Source of the DNA: Bacillus sp. FJAT-42315
GTDB lineage: Bacteria; Bacillota; Bacilli; Bacillales; Domibacillaceae
Direction: 5' to 3'
Assembly (NCBI RefSeq): GCF_002797375.1
Contig: NZ_KZ454941.1
Coordinates: forward strand, 1,192,493-1,256,492
Length of the DNA: 64,000 bases
Every line of letters begins with the position of its first letter. Position 1 is the first letter of the stretch. The notes below the pieces were generated by a model that ran no database searches, was not told the origin of the DNA, and saw only the letters and a program-made list of their open reading frames with translations. Position numbers and translations under genes: made by a program. Below are positions 1 to 8,545 of the stretch, piece after piece.

Positions 1-1259
<1,259 letters not shown>

Positions 1260-1289
1260 TTGTTTGTATGAATCGATCATATAAAATCA

Positions 1290-1329
1290 AAGCAGGCTAA
1301 CGCGAAATGCTCGGTAGCCTGCTTTTTTG
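1290..1329 (+). terminator. Rho-independent terminator of tyrS
   Basis: The inverted repeat AAGCAGGCTA / TAGCCTGCTT with a 15-nt loop runs into TTTTTT about 30 bases after the tyrS stop. Confidence 0.9.
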
Positions 1330-1336
1330 ATATTAA

Positions 1337-1552
1337 TTAATCTATCAATAAAAATTTATTCCAACAATTACAATTCTTTTGGAAGCGAATAATTAGTTTG
1401 TCGAGTTCTTGGCTGTAGCGTATCGTTTCTGAACTGCCCAGACCTTTCATTAATCCTGTTGAAATCATTAAATTTCGCTTAGAGTCTATTTGGCTCATTA
1501 AATGGTGACAAGTCTTTTGTGTTTCCAACTTACAATCTCTCCCATTAATCAT
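1337..1552 (-). CDS. Spo0E-like aspartyl-phosphate phosphatase family protein
   Basis: Small protein (71 residues from the ATG used; a GTG at 1588 would add 12). The signature of the Spo0E family is visible near the C-terminus: ETIRYSQELDKLIIRF, preceded by a helix ending in TGLMKGL. The SQELD core is the family's catalytic motif. Family members dephosphorylate Spo0A-P or related response regulators and delay sporulation. The gene stands alone, convergent with tyrS, and no strong ribosome binding site is visible at either start, so the start is uncertain. Residues ahead of the domain are rich in Cys and His, which is unusual for the family. The family call rests on one short motif and a matching two-helix length; which regulator it targets cannot be read. 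Confidence 0.62.
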   Translation of the reverse strand: MINGRDCKLETQKTCHHLMSQIDSKRNLMISTGLMKGLGSSETIRYSQELDKLIIRFQKNCNCWNKFLLID

Positions 1553-1745
1553 TTTTAACTGGAAAACCCAACAGGTAATAATATACACAATTTTTCAAAG
1601 TTATGGAAGAGTTTTTTCGTAACTTTTAAGATCTAGGCTGGTTATGTAGCAAGGAGTGAATGAGGAACACTTGTCTTCCGCTTTTCATATTATATATAAG
1701 ACTTGAGGTAGCACCTTGGGTCACATTGACTGGTCATTTGCAGTC

Positions 1746-1775
1746 GGGACTGATGGGATCGTCAGTCCTTTTTTT
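1746..1775 (+). terminator. Orphan rho-independent terminator, possible small RNA end
   Basis: GGACTGA / TCAGTCC with a short loop is followed by TTTTTTT. No open reading frame of note ends here. About 100 bases upstream, TTGTCT (from 1673) and ATATAA 17 bases later resemble a sigma-A promoter, so a short transcript of about 80 nt is possible. No known RNA family is recognised. Confidence 0.55.
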
Positions 1776-2189
1776 ATGAGTTTCAATTTGTATTAAGTTT
1801 CCTAAAGAAAAAGGGTTCTTCATTTTAGATTTAAATAATGAAATTTTAGAAAGTACGAACATAAAGGCGGCTTATATCACTTGTGTATCGCTAGTTTAGC
1901 TATTTTATGAGGTGACTGAAAAGCTGTATGGTACAATATAGTAGATAGATTGCCAGGTGTATTATCTGGTATCAAAAACCATAAAAAGCGTGTTAGGTAA
2001 GTAAAGTACGCGAATTCTTAACGTTTTTCGACGCAAAAGTAGGACCGTTAAGCTAGCTGACACATAACGGCGATAAGATCATTTCGACTATGAGGGAAGG
2101 GATACAGAAGCAAAAATACGAGTGAGATTATGAGTTCGGTTAGTATAGGAGCTGCTGGATGATTAAGGTTTAAAAAAGAGGTGTAATTA
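1776..2189. other. Gene-free stretch with possible coding remnants
   Basis: About 410 bases without a convincing gene. Plus-strand frames show short runs that read like protein, for example PKEKGFFILDLNNEILEST near 1800-1860 and THNGDKIISTMREGIQKQ near 2060-2115, broken by stop codons. This suggests decayed genes, but I do not recognise any of them. The stretch ends at the ribosome binding site of the next small gene. Confidence 0.3.
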
Positions 2190-2495
2190 ATGAGTAGATT
2201 AATGTCTGTTATTGCGAAGTATCCGTATATGGCTAAAATGGGCATAGAATGGGATGATGACTTCTCCATTATGGCATCACTAGATACAATGTACGAAACA
2301 TTCATTGGAGAAGAGGGTGAGCACGACTACAAAGAGTATTGGGCAACTGCATTTCGCATTGACGAGATTATTAGACATTCCCAGAAATCAAGAAAATACA
2401 ATATACAATCCGGGTTACTCTATGAAGTATCAGAAATAGACGAGCCCAGAGTAATAAGTATAGACGGCAAGATAATATGGGAGAGAGATCGTTAG
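2190..2495 (+). CDS. Hypothetical 101-residue cytoplasmic protein
   Basis: A short acidic protein with no signal peptide or membrane segment. A purine-rich site (GAGGTGTAATTA) precedes the ATG and a rho-independent terminator follows the stop directly, so it looks like a real single-gene unit. It is rich in Trp, Tyr, Asp and Glu (IEWDDDFSIM, EGEHDYKEYWATAF) and ends with a strand-like segment (RVISIDGKIIWERDR). I do not recognise the family. Small acidic proteins next to degenerate coding sequence are often immunity proteins of polymorphic toxins, and the preceding stretch may hold such a remnant, but this is only inference. It is not part of the B. subtilis gene order here. Confidence 0.6.
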   Translation: MSRLMSVIAKYPYMAKMGIEWDDDFSIMASLDTMYETFIGEEGEHDYKEYWATAFRIDEIIRHSQKSRKYNIQSGLLYEVSEIDEPRVISIDGKIIWERDR

Positions 2496-2515
2496 TTTAC
2501 TAATGATCTCTTTTG
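2484..2515 (+). terminator. Terminator overlapping the end of the hypothetical gene
   Basis: AGAGATC / GATCTCT with inner TTAG / CTAA pairs, followed by TTTT. The left arm overlaps the last codons and stop. Confidence 0.75.
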
Positions 2516-2700
2516 GGTCTGTACAAAAGTCTATAACCTGTATGTGATAAACTTATTTTAATGAGCGGTGAAAAGGAGTAAATTTTTGCATTATAATTTA
2601 TTTAAAAGAAATTGTAATGATGAAATTACGTTGAATAATTTTATACAATCTATTTCCGAAACAGTCCTCTTTGTCATTCAATGCAAAGTGAGAAAAATAA

Positions 2701-2751
2701 TAAAATCCCCCAAAAACTTATTATATCAAGTCTTTTGGGGGATTTTGTTTT
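2701..2751 (-). terminator. Terminator downstream of rpsD
   Basis: AAAATCCCCCAAAA / CTTTTGGGGGATTTT forms a strong stem with T-rich flanks on both strands. It lies just past the rpsD stop and could also stop plus-strand transcription. Confidence 0.85.
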
Positions 2752-2773
2752 GCTAAATGCAACGTAGTTCTTA

Positions 2774-3376
2774 TTAACGAGAGTAGAACTCTACGATTAG
2801 AGATTCGTTGATTTCAGCTGATAATTCAGCACGCTCAGGAAGGCGAGTGAATGTACCTTCTAATTTGTCAGCGTCGAAAGTTAAGTACTCAGGAACGAAG
2901 TTGTTTACTTCGATTGCTTCCTTAACGATTTCAAGGCTTCTTGATTTCTCGCGAATAGAAATCACTTGGTTTGGTTTTACTTGGTAAGATGGGATATCAA
3001 CGCGTTGACCATCAACCGTTACGTGACCGTGGTTAACAAGCTGACGAGCTTGACGGCGAGTACGAGCTAAACCAAGACGGTAAACTAGGTTATCTAGGCG
3101 AGTTTCAAGAAGGATCATGAAGTTTTCGCCGTATACACCTTTCATTTTACCAGCTTTTACGAATAGGTTACGGAATTGACGCTCATTTACTCCATACATA
3201 TGACGAAGTTTTTGCTTCTCTTGTAATTGTAAACCGTATTCAGAAAGTTTTTTACGTTGGTTTGGACCATGTTGTCCAGGTGCGTAAGGACGCTTTTCTA
3301 ATTCTTTTCCTGTTCCGCTAAGAGAGATTCCTAGGCGGCGAGATAATTTCCAAGTTGAGCCAGTATAACGAGCCAT
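2774..3376 (-). CDS. rpsD: 30S ribosomal protein S4
   Basis: Primary 16S rRNA-binding protein that nucleates assembly of the small subunit. The 200-residue length matches Bacillus S4. The N-terminus [17 protein letters not shown] and the S4 RNA-binding domain at about residues 92-150 ([19 protein letters not shown]) are typical. This is the zinc-free form, since the N-terminal region lacks the Cys cluster of C+ S4 proteins. The start is fixed by AAAGGAGGAGCT just upstream. In Bacillus rpsD is monocistronic and autoregulated by S4 binding to its own leader. Here a long leader and a separate promoter are present, which fits. Confidence 0.98.
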   Translation of the reverse strand: MARYTGSTWKLSRRLGISLSGTGKELEKRPYAPGQHGPNQRKKLSEYGLQLQEKQKLRHMYGVNERQFRNLFVKAGKMKGVYGENFMILLETRLDNLVYRLGLARTRRQARQLVNHGHVTVDGQRVDIPSYQVKPNQVISIREKSRSLEIVKEAIEVNNFVPEYLTFDADKLEGTFTRLPERAELSAEINESLIVEFYSR

Positions 3377-3568
3377 AATATAGCTCCTCCTTTAAATGTT
3401 TTTATTTTGTTGTAAAATAAAAACCGGGTGAGACAGCAATTCGGTCATTTTGTTTTCATGCACCATCGCCCCAGCAGCAGAGGGTTACGCGATGCACCTT
3501 TGATCGCTCAAGATCAAGGAACAAAATGAATTCGTAAAGTGTTCACTTAGGCTGCATTTATTTTACAC
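3377..3568 (-). promoter_or_regulatory. rpsD mRNA leader, probable S4 autoregulatory element
   Basis: About 190 nt separate the predicted transcription start from the rpsD ATG. The leader contains several complementary segments, including a near-perfect hairpin TTTTTATTTT / AAAATAAAAA immediately before the Shine-Dalgarno sequence. Firmicute rpsD leaders fold into an S4-binding pseudoknot that represses translation. The position and length fit, but I did not verify the pseudoknot base by base. Confidence 0.6.
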
Positions 3569-3575
3569 AAAGAAT

Positions 3576-3604
3576 AGTATATAATTTTATTTTATACATG
3601 TCAA
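3576..3604 (-). promoter_or_regulatory. Sigma-A promoter of rpsD
   Basis: On the minus strand, TTGACA (3604-3599) and TATACT (3581-3576) are separated by 17 bases, a near-consensus vegetative promoter. Confidence 0.8.
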
Positions 3605-3743
3605 TATCTATTATCTTGAGAATAAAACCGCTTTATAAAACTTTAGTCGGAGGAAATATGTTATAATCATCAAAGGTGACTGGTGATTCACCGATTAAAT
3701 ATGAGAAGATCTCTATCCGAAAAGAAATGTAGGTGGGATTAAG

Positions 3744-5570
3744 ATGGATAGTAATGATAAAGTTGAATGGTTAATGAACTATAAAGCGATGCTATTTCAG
3801 TTAATCATTCAAAGTCAAAAAAGTTTAATAACTCCGGAACAGCTTGTCCAGGAGTGGCTCGATCTTGTTCGTTTGCTATTTAAAACAGACGAGATCACAT
3901 TATATCGGGTGGAACACCTATACTCCGGATGTATCGATGTAGAAAAAATAGCTAGAGATGAGTACGATTCCGTTTATCAAGCGTTTACAGTTCCTTTTCT
4001 TAAAGGGGAAAACTTACCTAAAAAAGGAAATCTTAGCTTTCGATTTTCGGATGGTAATGAGCTATATTTATTTTTACAAGTACCCGACGCATTACTTGAA
4101 GAGTTCACCGATGAGCAATTGAGTTCCTTTGTGCAAGCAACGAATGAATTTATCACCTTTATCAAACAAATGACTTTTGGAACGAATAATGAAAAAAGAT
4201 ATAAAGAATTATTTAACGTGACAGAGAAATTTCATTCGTCTTTAGATATTGAATACGTACTTGGTGAAATATTGTCCACGCTTGAACGAGTATTTCCTAA
4301 ATATGCGTATCACTTCTTATTAGCGATTGATGACCGATATAAAGAATTACCGACGGAGCATTTTAATTTTGAACGAGCAAGTGAAGAAGCGATGTCAGCT
4401 TATATAAATGGTAAAGTGCAGTTAGAGCAGCGTCCAGGAAGAAAATCTTCTATTCTTTATGCACCATTGATGGGCAAGCAAGGGGTGTATGGGGTTTTAC
4501 AAGTGAAGATCCCAATTGAAAGACAGATATTAGAAAGTGAAAAAGATTTTATTCGGATTTTGGCTAATACAGGTGGGAGTGCGATCGAAAAAGCTAAATT
4601 GTATGAGCAGTCACGGAAATTGATTGCTGATTTGCAGTTGATTAATGCAACGTCGCACCAACTGAATTCGACATTACGTTTTACTGATACGACCCAATAT
4701 TTGAATGATCAAATTGCGCGTTTTTTTCAAGCTTCGGCGGTTGGGTTTGTGTTTATAGATGATGAAGGAATGGAAATACTTCCAGGTAGTAGTGAGTTTT
4801 TCCATGAAAATGAAGGACAACGATACATTGAATACGCTTGGAAGCGAATTCAAAAAGAAAAGGATTCTTTTTTCGTTGGAGAGTTAGCAGGGAAATTAGA
4901 AGAAGAACATCTTCTTTACCGTTCTTTAATGGTTGTGCCGATGGTTCATGGAAATGTGTTGAAAGGCTTTTGTATTGTTTTGAAGCAGGAAGCTTATGGG
5001 TTTACGTTTGATATGTACAAGTTGTTACAATCGTTAATTCATCACTCGACTCTCGGTTTAACAAATGCCATGTTACGAGATGAGTTAGAGAAGCTTGTTA
5101 TTACCGATCACTTGACGAAGCTGTTTTCTCGAAATTATTTAGATCGTTCTATTTCCGAATCGATTGCAAAAGATGAAGAAGGAACGTTTTTATTAATAGA
5201 TATTGATGATTTCAAAGCCATTAACGACACGTATGGTCATCAAACAGGTGATGAGACAATTATTCAAGTAGCACAGCTCATCGGAAAAACAACAGGAGAA
5301 AACGATATTGCCGCTCGTTGGGGAGGAGAGGAGCTCGCCATCTATTTTCCAGAGAAATCTTTGGAAGAAGGAGTGGCGATTGCTAAGCAATTAGTAGAAA
5401 GTGTCGCTCGTTCAACGAACCCAAGGGTGACGATTTCCTGCGGTGTGGCTTACTGGTCTAAAGAACAACCGAGCAGTGTTAAAGTGTTATTTAATCAAGC
5501 GGATGAAGCGCTCTATAAAGCGAAAAAAACTGGGAAGAACAAAGTGATTATTTGTTCAAATGATCAATAA
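3744..5570 (+). CDS. dgcP: GAF-GGDEF diguanylate cyclase, DgcP/YtrP-like
   Basis: Predicted cyclic-di-GMP synthase. The first ~440 residues hold GAF-like sensor domains with no membrane segment, so it is cytosolic. The GGDEF domain spans about residues 446-605: the metal-binding segment LLIDIDDFKAIND, the substrate loop KAINDTYGHQTGDE, and the active-site loop RWGGEELAIYF near residue 525. The signature is GGEEL rather than GGDEF, a variant found in active cyclases. No RxxD inhibitory site precedes the loop (it reads GEND), so product inhibition is not expected. The position next to rpsD matches B. subtilis ytrP (dgcP). An extended -10 (TGTTATAAT, 3659-3667) lies about 75 bases upstream. A terminator follows. 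Confidence 0.88.
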   Translation: MDSNDKVEWLMNYKAMLFQLIIQSQKSLITPEQLVQEWLDLVRLLFKTDEITLYRVEHLYSGCIDVEKIARDEYDSVYQAFTVPFLKGENLPKKGNLSFRFSDGNELYLFLQVPDALLEEFTDEQLSSFVQATNEFITFIKQMTFGTNNEKRYKELFNVTEKFHSSLDIEYVLGEILSTLERVFPKYAYHFLLAIDDRYKELPTEHFNFERASEEAMSAYINGKVQLEQRPGRKSSILYAPLMGKQGVYGVLQVKIPIERQILESEKDFIRILANTGGSAIEKAKLYEQSRKLIADLQLINATSHQLNSTLRFTDTTQYLNDQIARFFQASAVGFVFIDDEGMEILPGSSEFFHENEGQRYIEYAWKRIQKEKDSFFVGELAGKLEEEHLLYRSLMVVPMVHGNVLKGFCIVLKQEAYGFTFDMYKLLQSLIHHSTLGLTNAMLRDELEKLVITDHLTKLFSRNYLDRSISESIAKDEEGTFLLIDIDDFKAINDTYGHQTGDETIIQVAQLIGKTTGENDIAARWGGEELAIYFPEKSLEEGVAIAKQLVESVARSTNPRVTISCGVAYWSKEQPSSVKVLFNQADEALYKAKKTGKNKVIICSNDQ

Positions 5571-5573
5571 AGT

Positions 5574-5642
5574 GAAAGACCTACCTTCTATCAAATGGGT
5601 GTCCTCTTTTAGGGCTCATTTGGTGGTAAAGGTAGGTCTTTT
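5574..5642. terminator. Terminator between convergent dgcP and hisJ
   Basis: AAAGACCTACCTT / AAGGTAGGTCTTT flanks a second inner inverted repeat and ends in TTTTT. It can serve dgcP and, less strongly, hisJ on the other strand. Confidence 0.8.
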
Positions 5643-5678
5643 TAGTGGTGGTTATTGCTTGGTGTATTTAGTCAAGGG

Positions 5679-6470
5679 TTATAGTTGAATTTGTTCGCTT
5701 CCTTGGCCAATTCCTTTGGCGGAGTGGGCATCTGATCCATACACTAATGGAATTCCTAGTGCTTTTGCTTTGGCAGCTATTTCTGCTGGTGGATATGTTT
5801 CGCCGCATAAAGGTTTGACGATGCCCGCCCCGTTATAGTCAAGTTCGTAGTGATAAAGTTTCGCTTTTCGTAAAATTCCATCAATTTCAGCGCTGAAATC
5901 TTTCGTACAAGGGAATTTCTGTTGGAATTTATGGACAAGCGTCATATGTCCGATTCGTTTCGGTTTATATGAGCCGAGATCAGCTAAAATCGATTGATGC
6001 ACCGTGTGAAAATAATTTTGATAAATGGCTGACACCGAACCGAAAATGGTAGTCATCTCTTCAAATACGTCATCACTATAGTCGAGACAGTACCAATTTT
6101 GCTTGTGTTTTAAGAAATGGACAGAAAGAATCGAGTCATCGAGGTAGGGCCCGTATTCATTTAAGAATTGTGTCGTCTCCTTCTCGAAGCTTTCAATATA
6201 ATCTACTTCTAGTCCAAGGTGAACGGTCAAGTCTTGTTTGTACTCTTTTTGTAGCTGTTGAACGGCACTTAAATATTTCTCCATGACAGAAAGCTCCATG
6301 GCACTATCCTTTGTCGGGGTCGTATCGATAAATCCTTCTGGCAGCGGTGCATGCTCAGTGAAGGTAATTTCACGAAACCCTTGACGAATAGCGGCTTCTA
6401 CATAATGATTTAAAGCATCTTTTGATCCATGCGGACAAAAGGGGGTGTGAATATGCCCATCTCGTTTCAT
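5679..6470 (-). CDS. hisJ: Histidinol-phosphatase, PHP family
   Basis: Removes phosphate from histidinol phosphate in histidine synthesis. PHP-family metal ligands are visible: the N-terminal RDGHIHTPFCPHGSKDAL, EITFTEHAPLP, the central LSVHFLKH, and the C-terminal PLVYGSDAHSAKGIGQG. The 263-residue length matches HisJ enzymes of Bacillus. The site GGAGGAACAACG precedes the ATG. The gene is separate from any his operon, as in B. subtilis, where it lies near ezrA. The B. subtilis genes between dgcP and hisJ (msrC and a TetR-type regulator) are absent here. It is convergent with dgcP and divergent from ezrA. Confidence 0.93.
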   Translation of the reverse strand: MKRDGHIHTPFCPHGSKDALNHYVEAAIRQGFREITFTEHAPLPEGFIDTTPTKDSAMELSVMEKYLSAVQQLQKEYKQDLTVHLGLEVDYIESFEKETTQFLNEYGPYLDDSILSVHFLKHKQNWYCLDYSDDVFEEMTTIFGSVSAIYQNYFHTVHQSILADLGSYKPKRIGHMTLVHKFQQKFPCTKDFSAEIDGILRKAKLYHYELDYNGAGIVKPLCGETYPPAEIAAKAKALGIPLVYGSDAHSAKGIGQGSEQIQL

Positions 6471-6662
6471 CGTTGTTCCTCCAGATTATCTATTCATTAA
6501 ACAAGTGTAACAAATTTTTTCGAAACTAGGCGAAAAAAACGAATTTTGTCATTAAAAAAAGTCAAATACATGATATCATTAGTAGTATTGAGAGCGGATT
6601 ATCCACATTGATAATAGAAAAGGTATAGATTGATTTTTTGATAGAAGAACAGGGGGCTTAAC

Positions 6663-8348
6663 ATGAAATATGTAATTGGCGGAATATTATTAGTAGCCAT
6701 ACTTTTAATTATTGCCTACATAAATAGAAGGAAGCTGTTCAAGCAAATTGATGAGCTTGAGCAAAAGAAAATCGAGTTAATGAATCGGCCTGTATCTGAT
6801 GAGTTGACAAAAGTGAAGCAGTTAAACATGACTGGTCAAACGGAAGAGCTGTTTGATCGCTGGCGTGCAATGTGGGATGAAGTGTTAGCAGAAGAGCTTC
6901 CGAACGTGGATGAAAAATTGTTTGAAGCAGAGGAATGGTTAAATAAATATCGCTTTGGTAAAGCAAGAGAGGTCAATGAAGAGATTTCTTATCAATTGGA
7001 GCAGTCGGAAGAGAAAGTGAATACGATCATCGCTGAACTGAAAGTGTTGATCGGTAGTGAAGAGCAAAACCGAAAAGAAAGTGAAGAGATTAAAGAGAAG
7101 CAACGAGCAGCGAGAAAGCAGCTACTTGCTCACCGTCACACATTTGGAAAAGCAGCTCCGATATTTGAAGTCCAACTGGATGCCTTATCTTCGCAATTTG
7201 ATAAATTTGAAGATTTAACAAATGAAGGGAATTATTTGGAGGCAAGAGAGACGATTCTTAAGCTACAAGAAGACATGAATCTGATCCTACATAACATGGA
7301 GCGAGTCCCTGTATTGTTATCGGAAACGACTAATCTGTTACCTTCACAGCTTGATGAGATTCAGACAGGCTATCGAGAGATGAAGAAAAGTGGTTATTTA
7401 CTTGATCATTTACATATTGAGAAAGAAATTACTGATTTGCGTGAACAGCTTGAGCGGTTTAAGGAATATATCATTAAAACGGATACACATGAAGTTGAAG
7501 AAGGTATCCGTGATGTAAAAGATAGCATTGACTTTTTCTATGATTTGCTAGAAAAAGAAGTCGATGCGAAACACTTTATTATCGAAAATAACGAATCAAC
7601 GAGAGAAAAAATTGAGCAGCTACAACAAGCGAATGAACAATTGCAAGATGAAACAGACGCCGTTCGCCAAAGCTATCAGTTAATCGAAGAAGAAGCGGGT
7701 CTCCCTCATAAGATCGAGGAGGAGCTTTTTCGAGTGGTCAAAAAATATGATATCCTTGAATCAAGAATCGTTCAGCAAAAAACCGCTTACTCCTTTTTGC
7801 ATGATGAGCTAAAGGAAATCCATGATCAGCTAAAAGAATTGCAAAAAGAACAAACAAGCTTTACTCACTTTTTACAGACTCTTCGCAAAGATGAGATGGA
7901 GGCACGTGATCAACTGCTGGAACTTCGGAGAAAGGTTAATGATATTTTCCGGACGATTCAAAAAAGCAATATGCCAGGCGTACCAGAATTTTATCAATCT
8001 TTGACGAAAGAAGCGAAGGGGCGAGTCGATGAGGTCGTGGACTGTTTGAATGAAAAGCCTTTAAACATGAAGCAGGTTCAGGATAAGCTACGAGAAGCGC
8101 TACAATCAGTAGAGCATTTAGAGAAGAAGACGGAAGAAATGATTGAACAAGCAGAACTTGCTGAAAAAATTATTCAATATGGTAACCGATACAAACGTTC
8201 ACATCCTGCGATCAGCTCGCAGCTTAATCAAGCGGAGCTCGCATTTAGAAATTATGATTACCGGGCGGCACTAGAAGAAGCGGCAACAGCTATCGATAAA
8301 GTCGATCCAAAAGGGTTAAAAAAGCTTGAGAAAATGATGAACGGTTAA
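6663..8348 (+). CDS. ezrA: Septation ring formation regulator EzrA
   Basis: Membrane-anchored negative regulator of FtsZ ring assembly. A single N-terminal membrane segment (about residues 4-20, IGGILLVAILLIIAY) is followed by a long cytoplasmic coiled-coil region rich in Glu, Lys and Gln (spectrin-like repeats). The C-terminal patch with QYGNRYKRS and FRNYDYRAALEEA corresponds to the QNR region needed for midcell localisation. The 561 residues are typical of EzrA. Start ATG follows AACAGGGGGCTTAAC. It is transcribed alone and closed by a strong terminator; brnQ is convergent, as in B. subtilis. Confidence 0.97.
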   Translation: MKYVIGGILLVAILLIIAYINRRKLFKQIDELEQKKIELMNRPVSDELTKVKQLNMTGQTEELFDRWRAMWDEVLAEELPNVDEKLFEAEEWLNKYRFGKAREVNEEISYQLEQSEEKVNTIIAELKVLIGSEEQNRKESEEIKEKQRAARKQLLAHRHTFGKAAPIFEVQLDALSSQFDKFEDLTNEGNYLEARETILKLQEDMNLILHNMERVPVLLSETTNLLPSQLDEIQTGYREMKKSGYLLDHLHIEKEITDLREQLERFKEYIIKTDTHEVEEGIRDVKDSIDFFYDLLEKEVDAKHFIIENNESTREKIEQLQQANEQLQDETDAVRQSYQLIEEEAGLPHKIEEELFRVVKKYDILESRIVQQKTAYSFLHDELKEIHDQLKELQKEQTSFTHFLQTLRKDEMEARDQLLELRRKVNDIFRTIQKSNMPGVPEFYQSLTKEAKGRVDEVVDCLNEKPLNMKQVQDKLREALQSVEHLEKKTEEMIEQAELAEKIIQYGNRYKRSHPAISSQLNQAELAFRNYDYRAALEEAATAIDKVDPKGLKKLEKMMNG

Positions 8349-8352
8349 TAAG

Positions 8353-8386
8353 AAAAGGGGCGTATCCGTTAAGGACGCCCCTTTTG
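8353..8386 (+). terminator. Terminator of ezrA
   Basis: AAAAGGGGCG / CGCCCCTTTT with an ~11-nt loop, directly after the ezrA stop. Confidence 0.9.
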
Positions 8387-8391
8387 TCTAT

Positions 8392-8545
8392 CCCGCATTA
8401 ACGGGCTGTAAGACTCCCACCTCAACAGGCAAGAAAAAGCGTAGAGATGTAGGTGGGAGATCAACAGCCCGTAAACGCCCGATCCGTTCAACTAACAATC
8501 AGTGGGGGGATGAAGAAAACCCCCACTGATTGAAGTTTCACTTTA
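8392..8545 (+). repeat. Dispersed two-hairpin repeat, copy 1
   Basis: First of three ~150-bp copies in the window (others at 32854-33005 and 63530-63683). It begins CCCGCATTAACGGGCTGTAA. A long hairpin pairs CGGGCTGT with ACAGCCCG and, inside it, CTCCCACCT with AGGTGGGAG. Then come GTTCAACTAACAATC, a second hairpin CAGTGGGGG / CCCCCACTG, and the end TGAAGTTTCACTTTA. The left flank is TCTAT. The right end supplies the stop codon of the convergent brnQ gene. There is no open reading frame. It resembles non-autonomous IS200/IS605-type palindromic elements or a TnpB guide-RNA scaffold; this is inference from form. Confidence 0.85.

Noticed and set aside
1680..1775. T-box riboswitch remnant
   Set aside because: GGTAGCACC only loosely resembles a T-box sequence, and there is no specifier stem or downstream synthetase gene.
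2568..2756. 62-residue plus-strand frame after the hypothetical gene
   Set aside because: It runs through the rpsD terminator hairpin, has atypical composition and lacks convincing homology or a clear gene context.
8392..8545. CRISPR array or simple REP element
   Set aside because: No tandem repeats with spacers are present; the copies are single and tens of kilobases apart, with a two-hairpin design larger than classic REP units.
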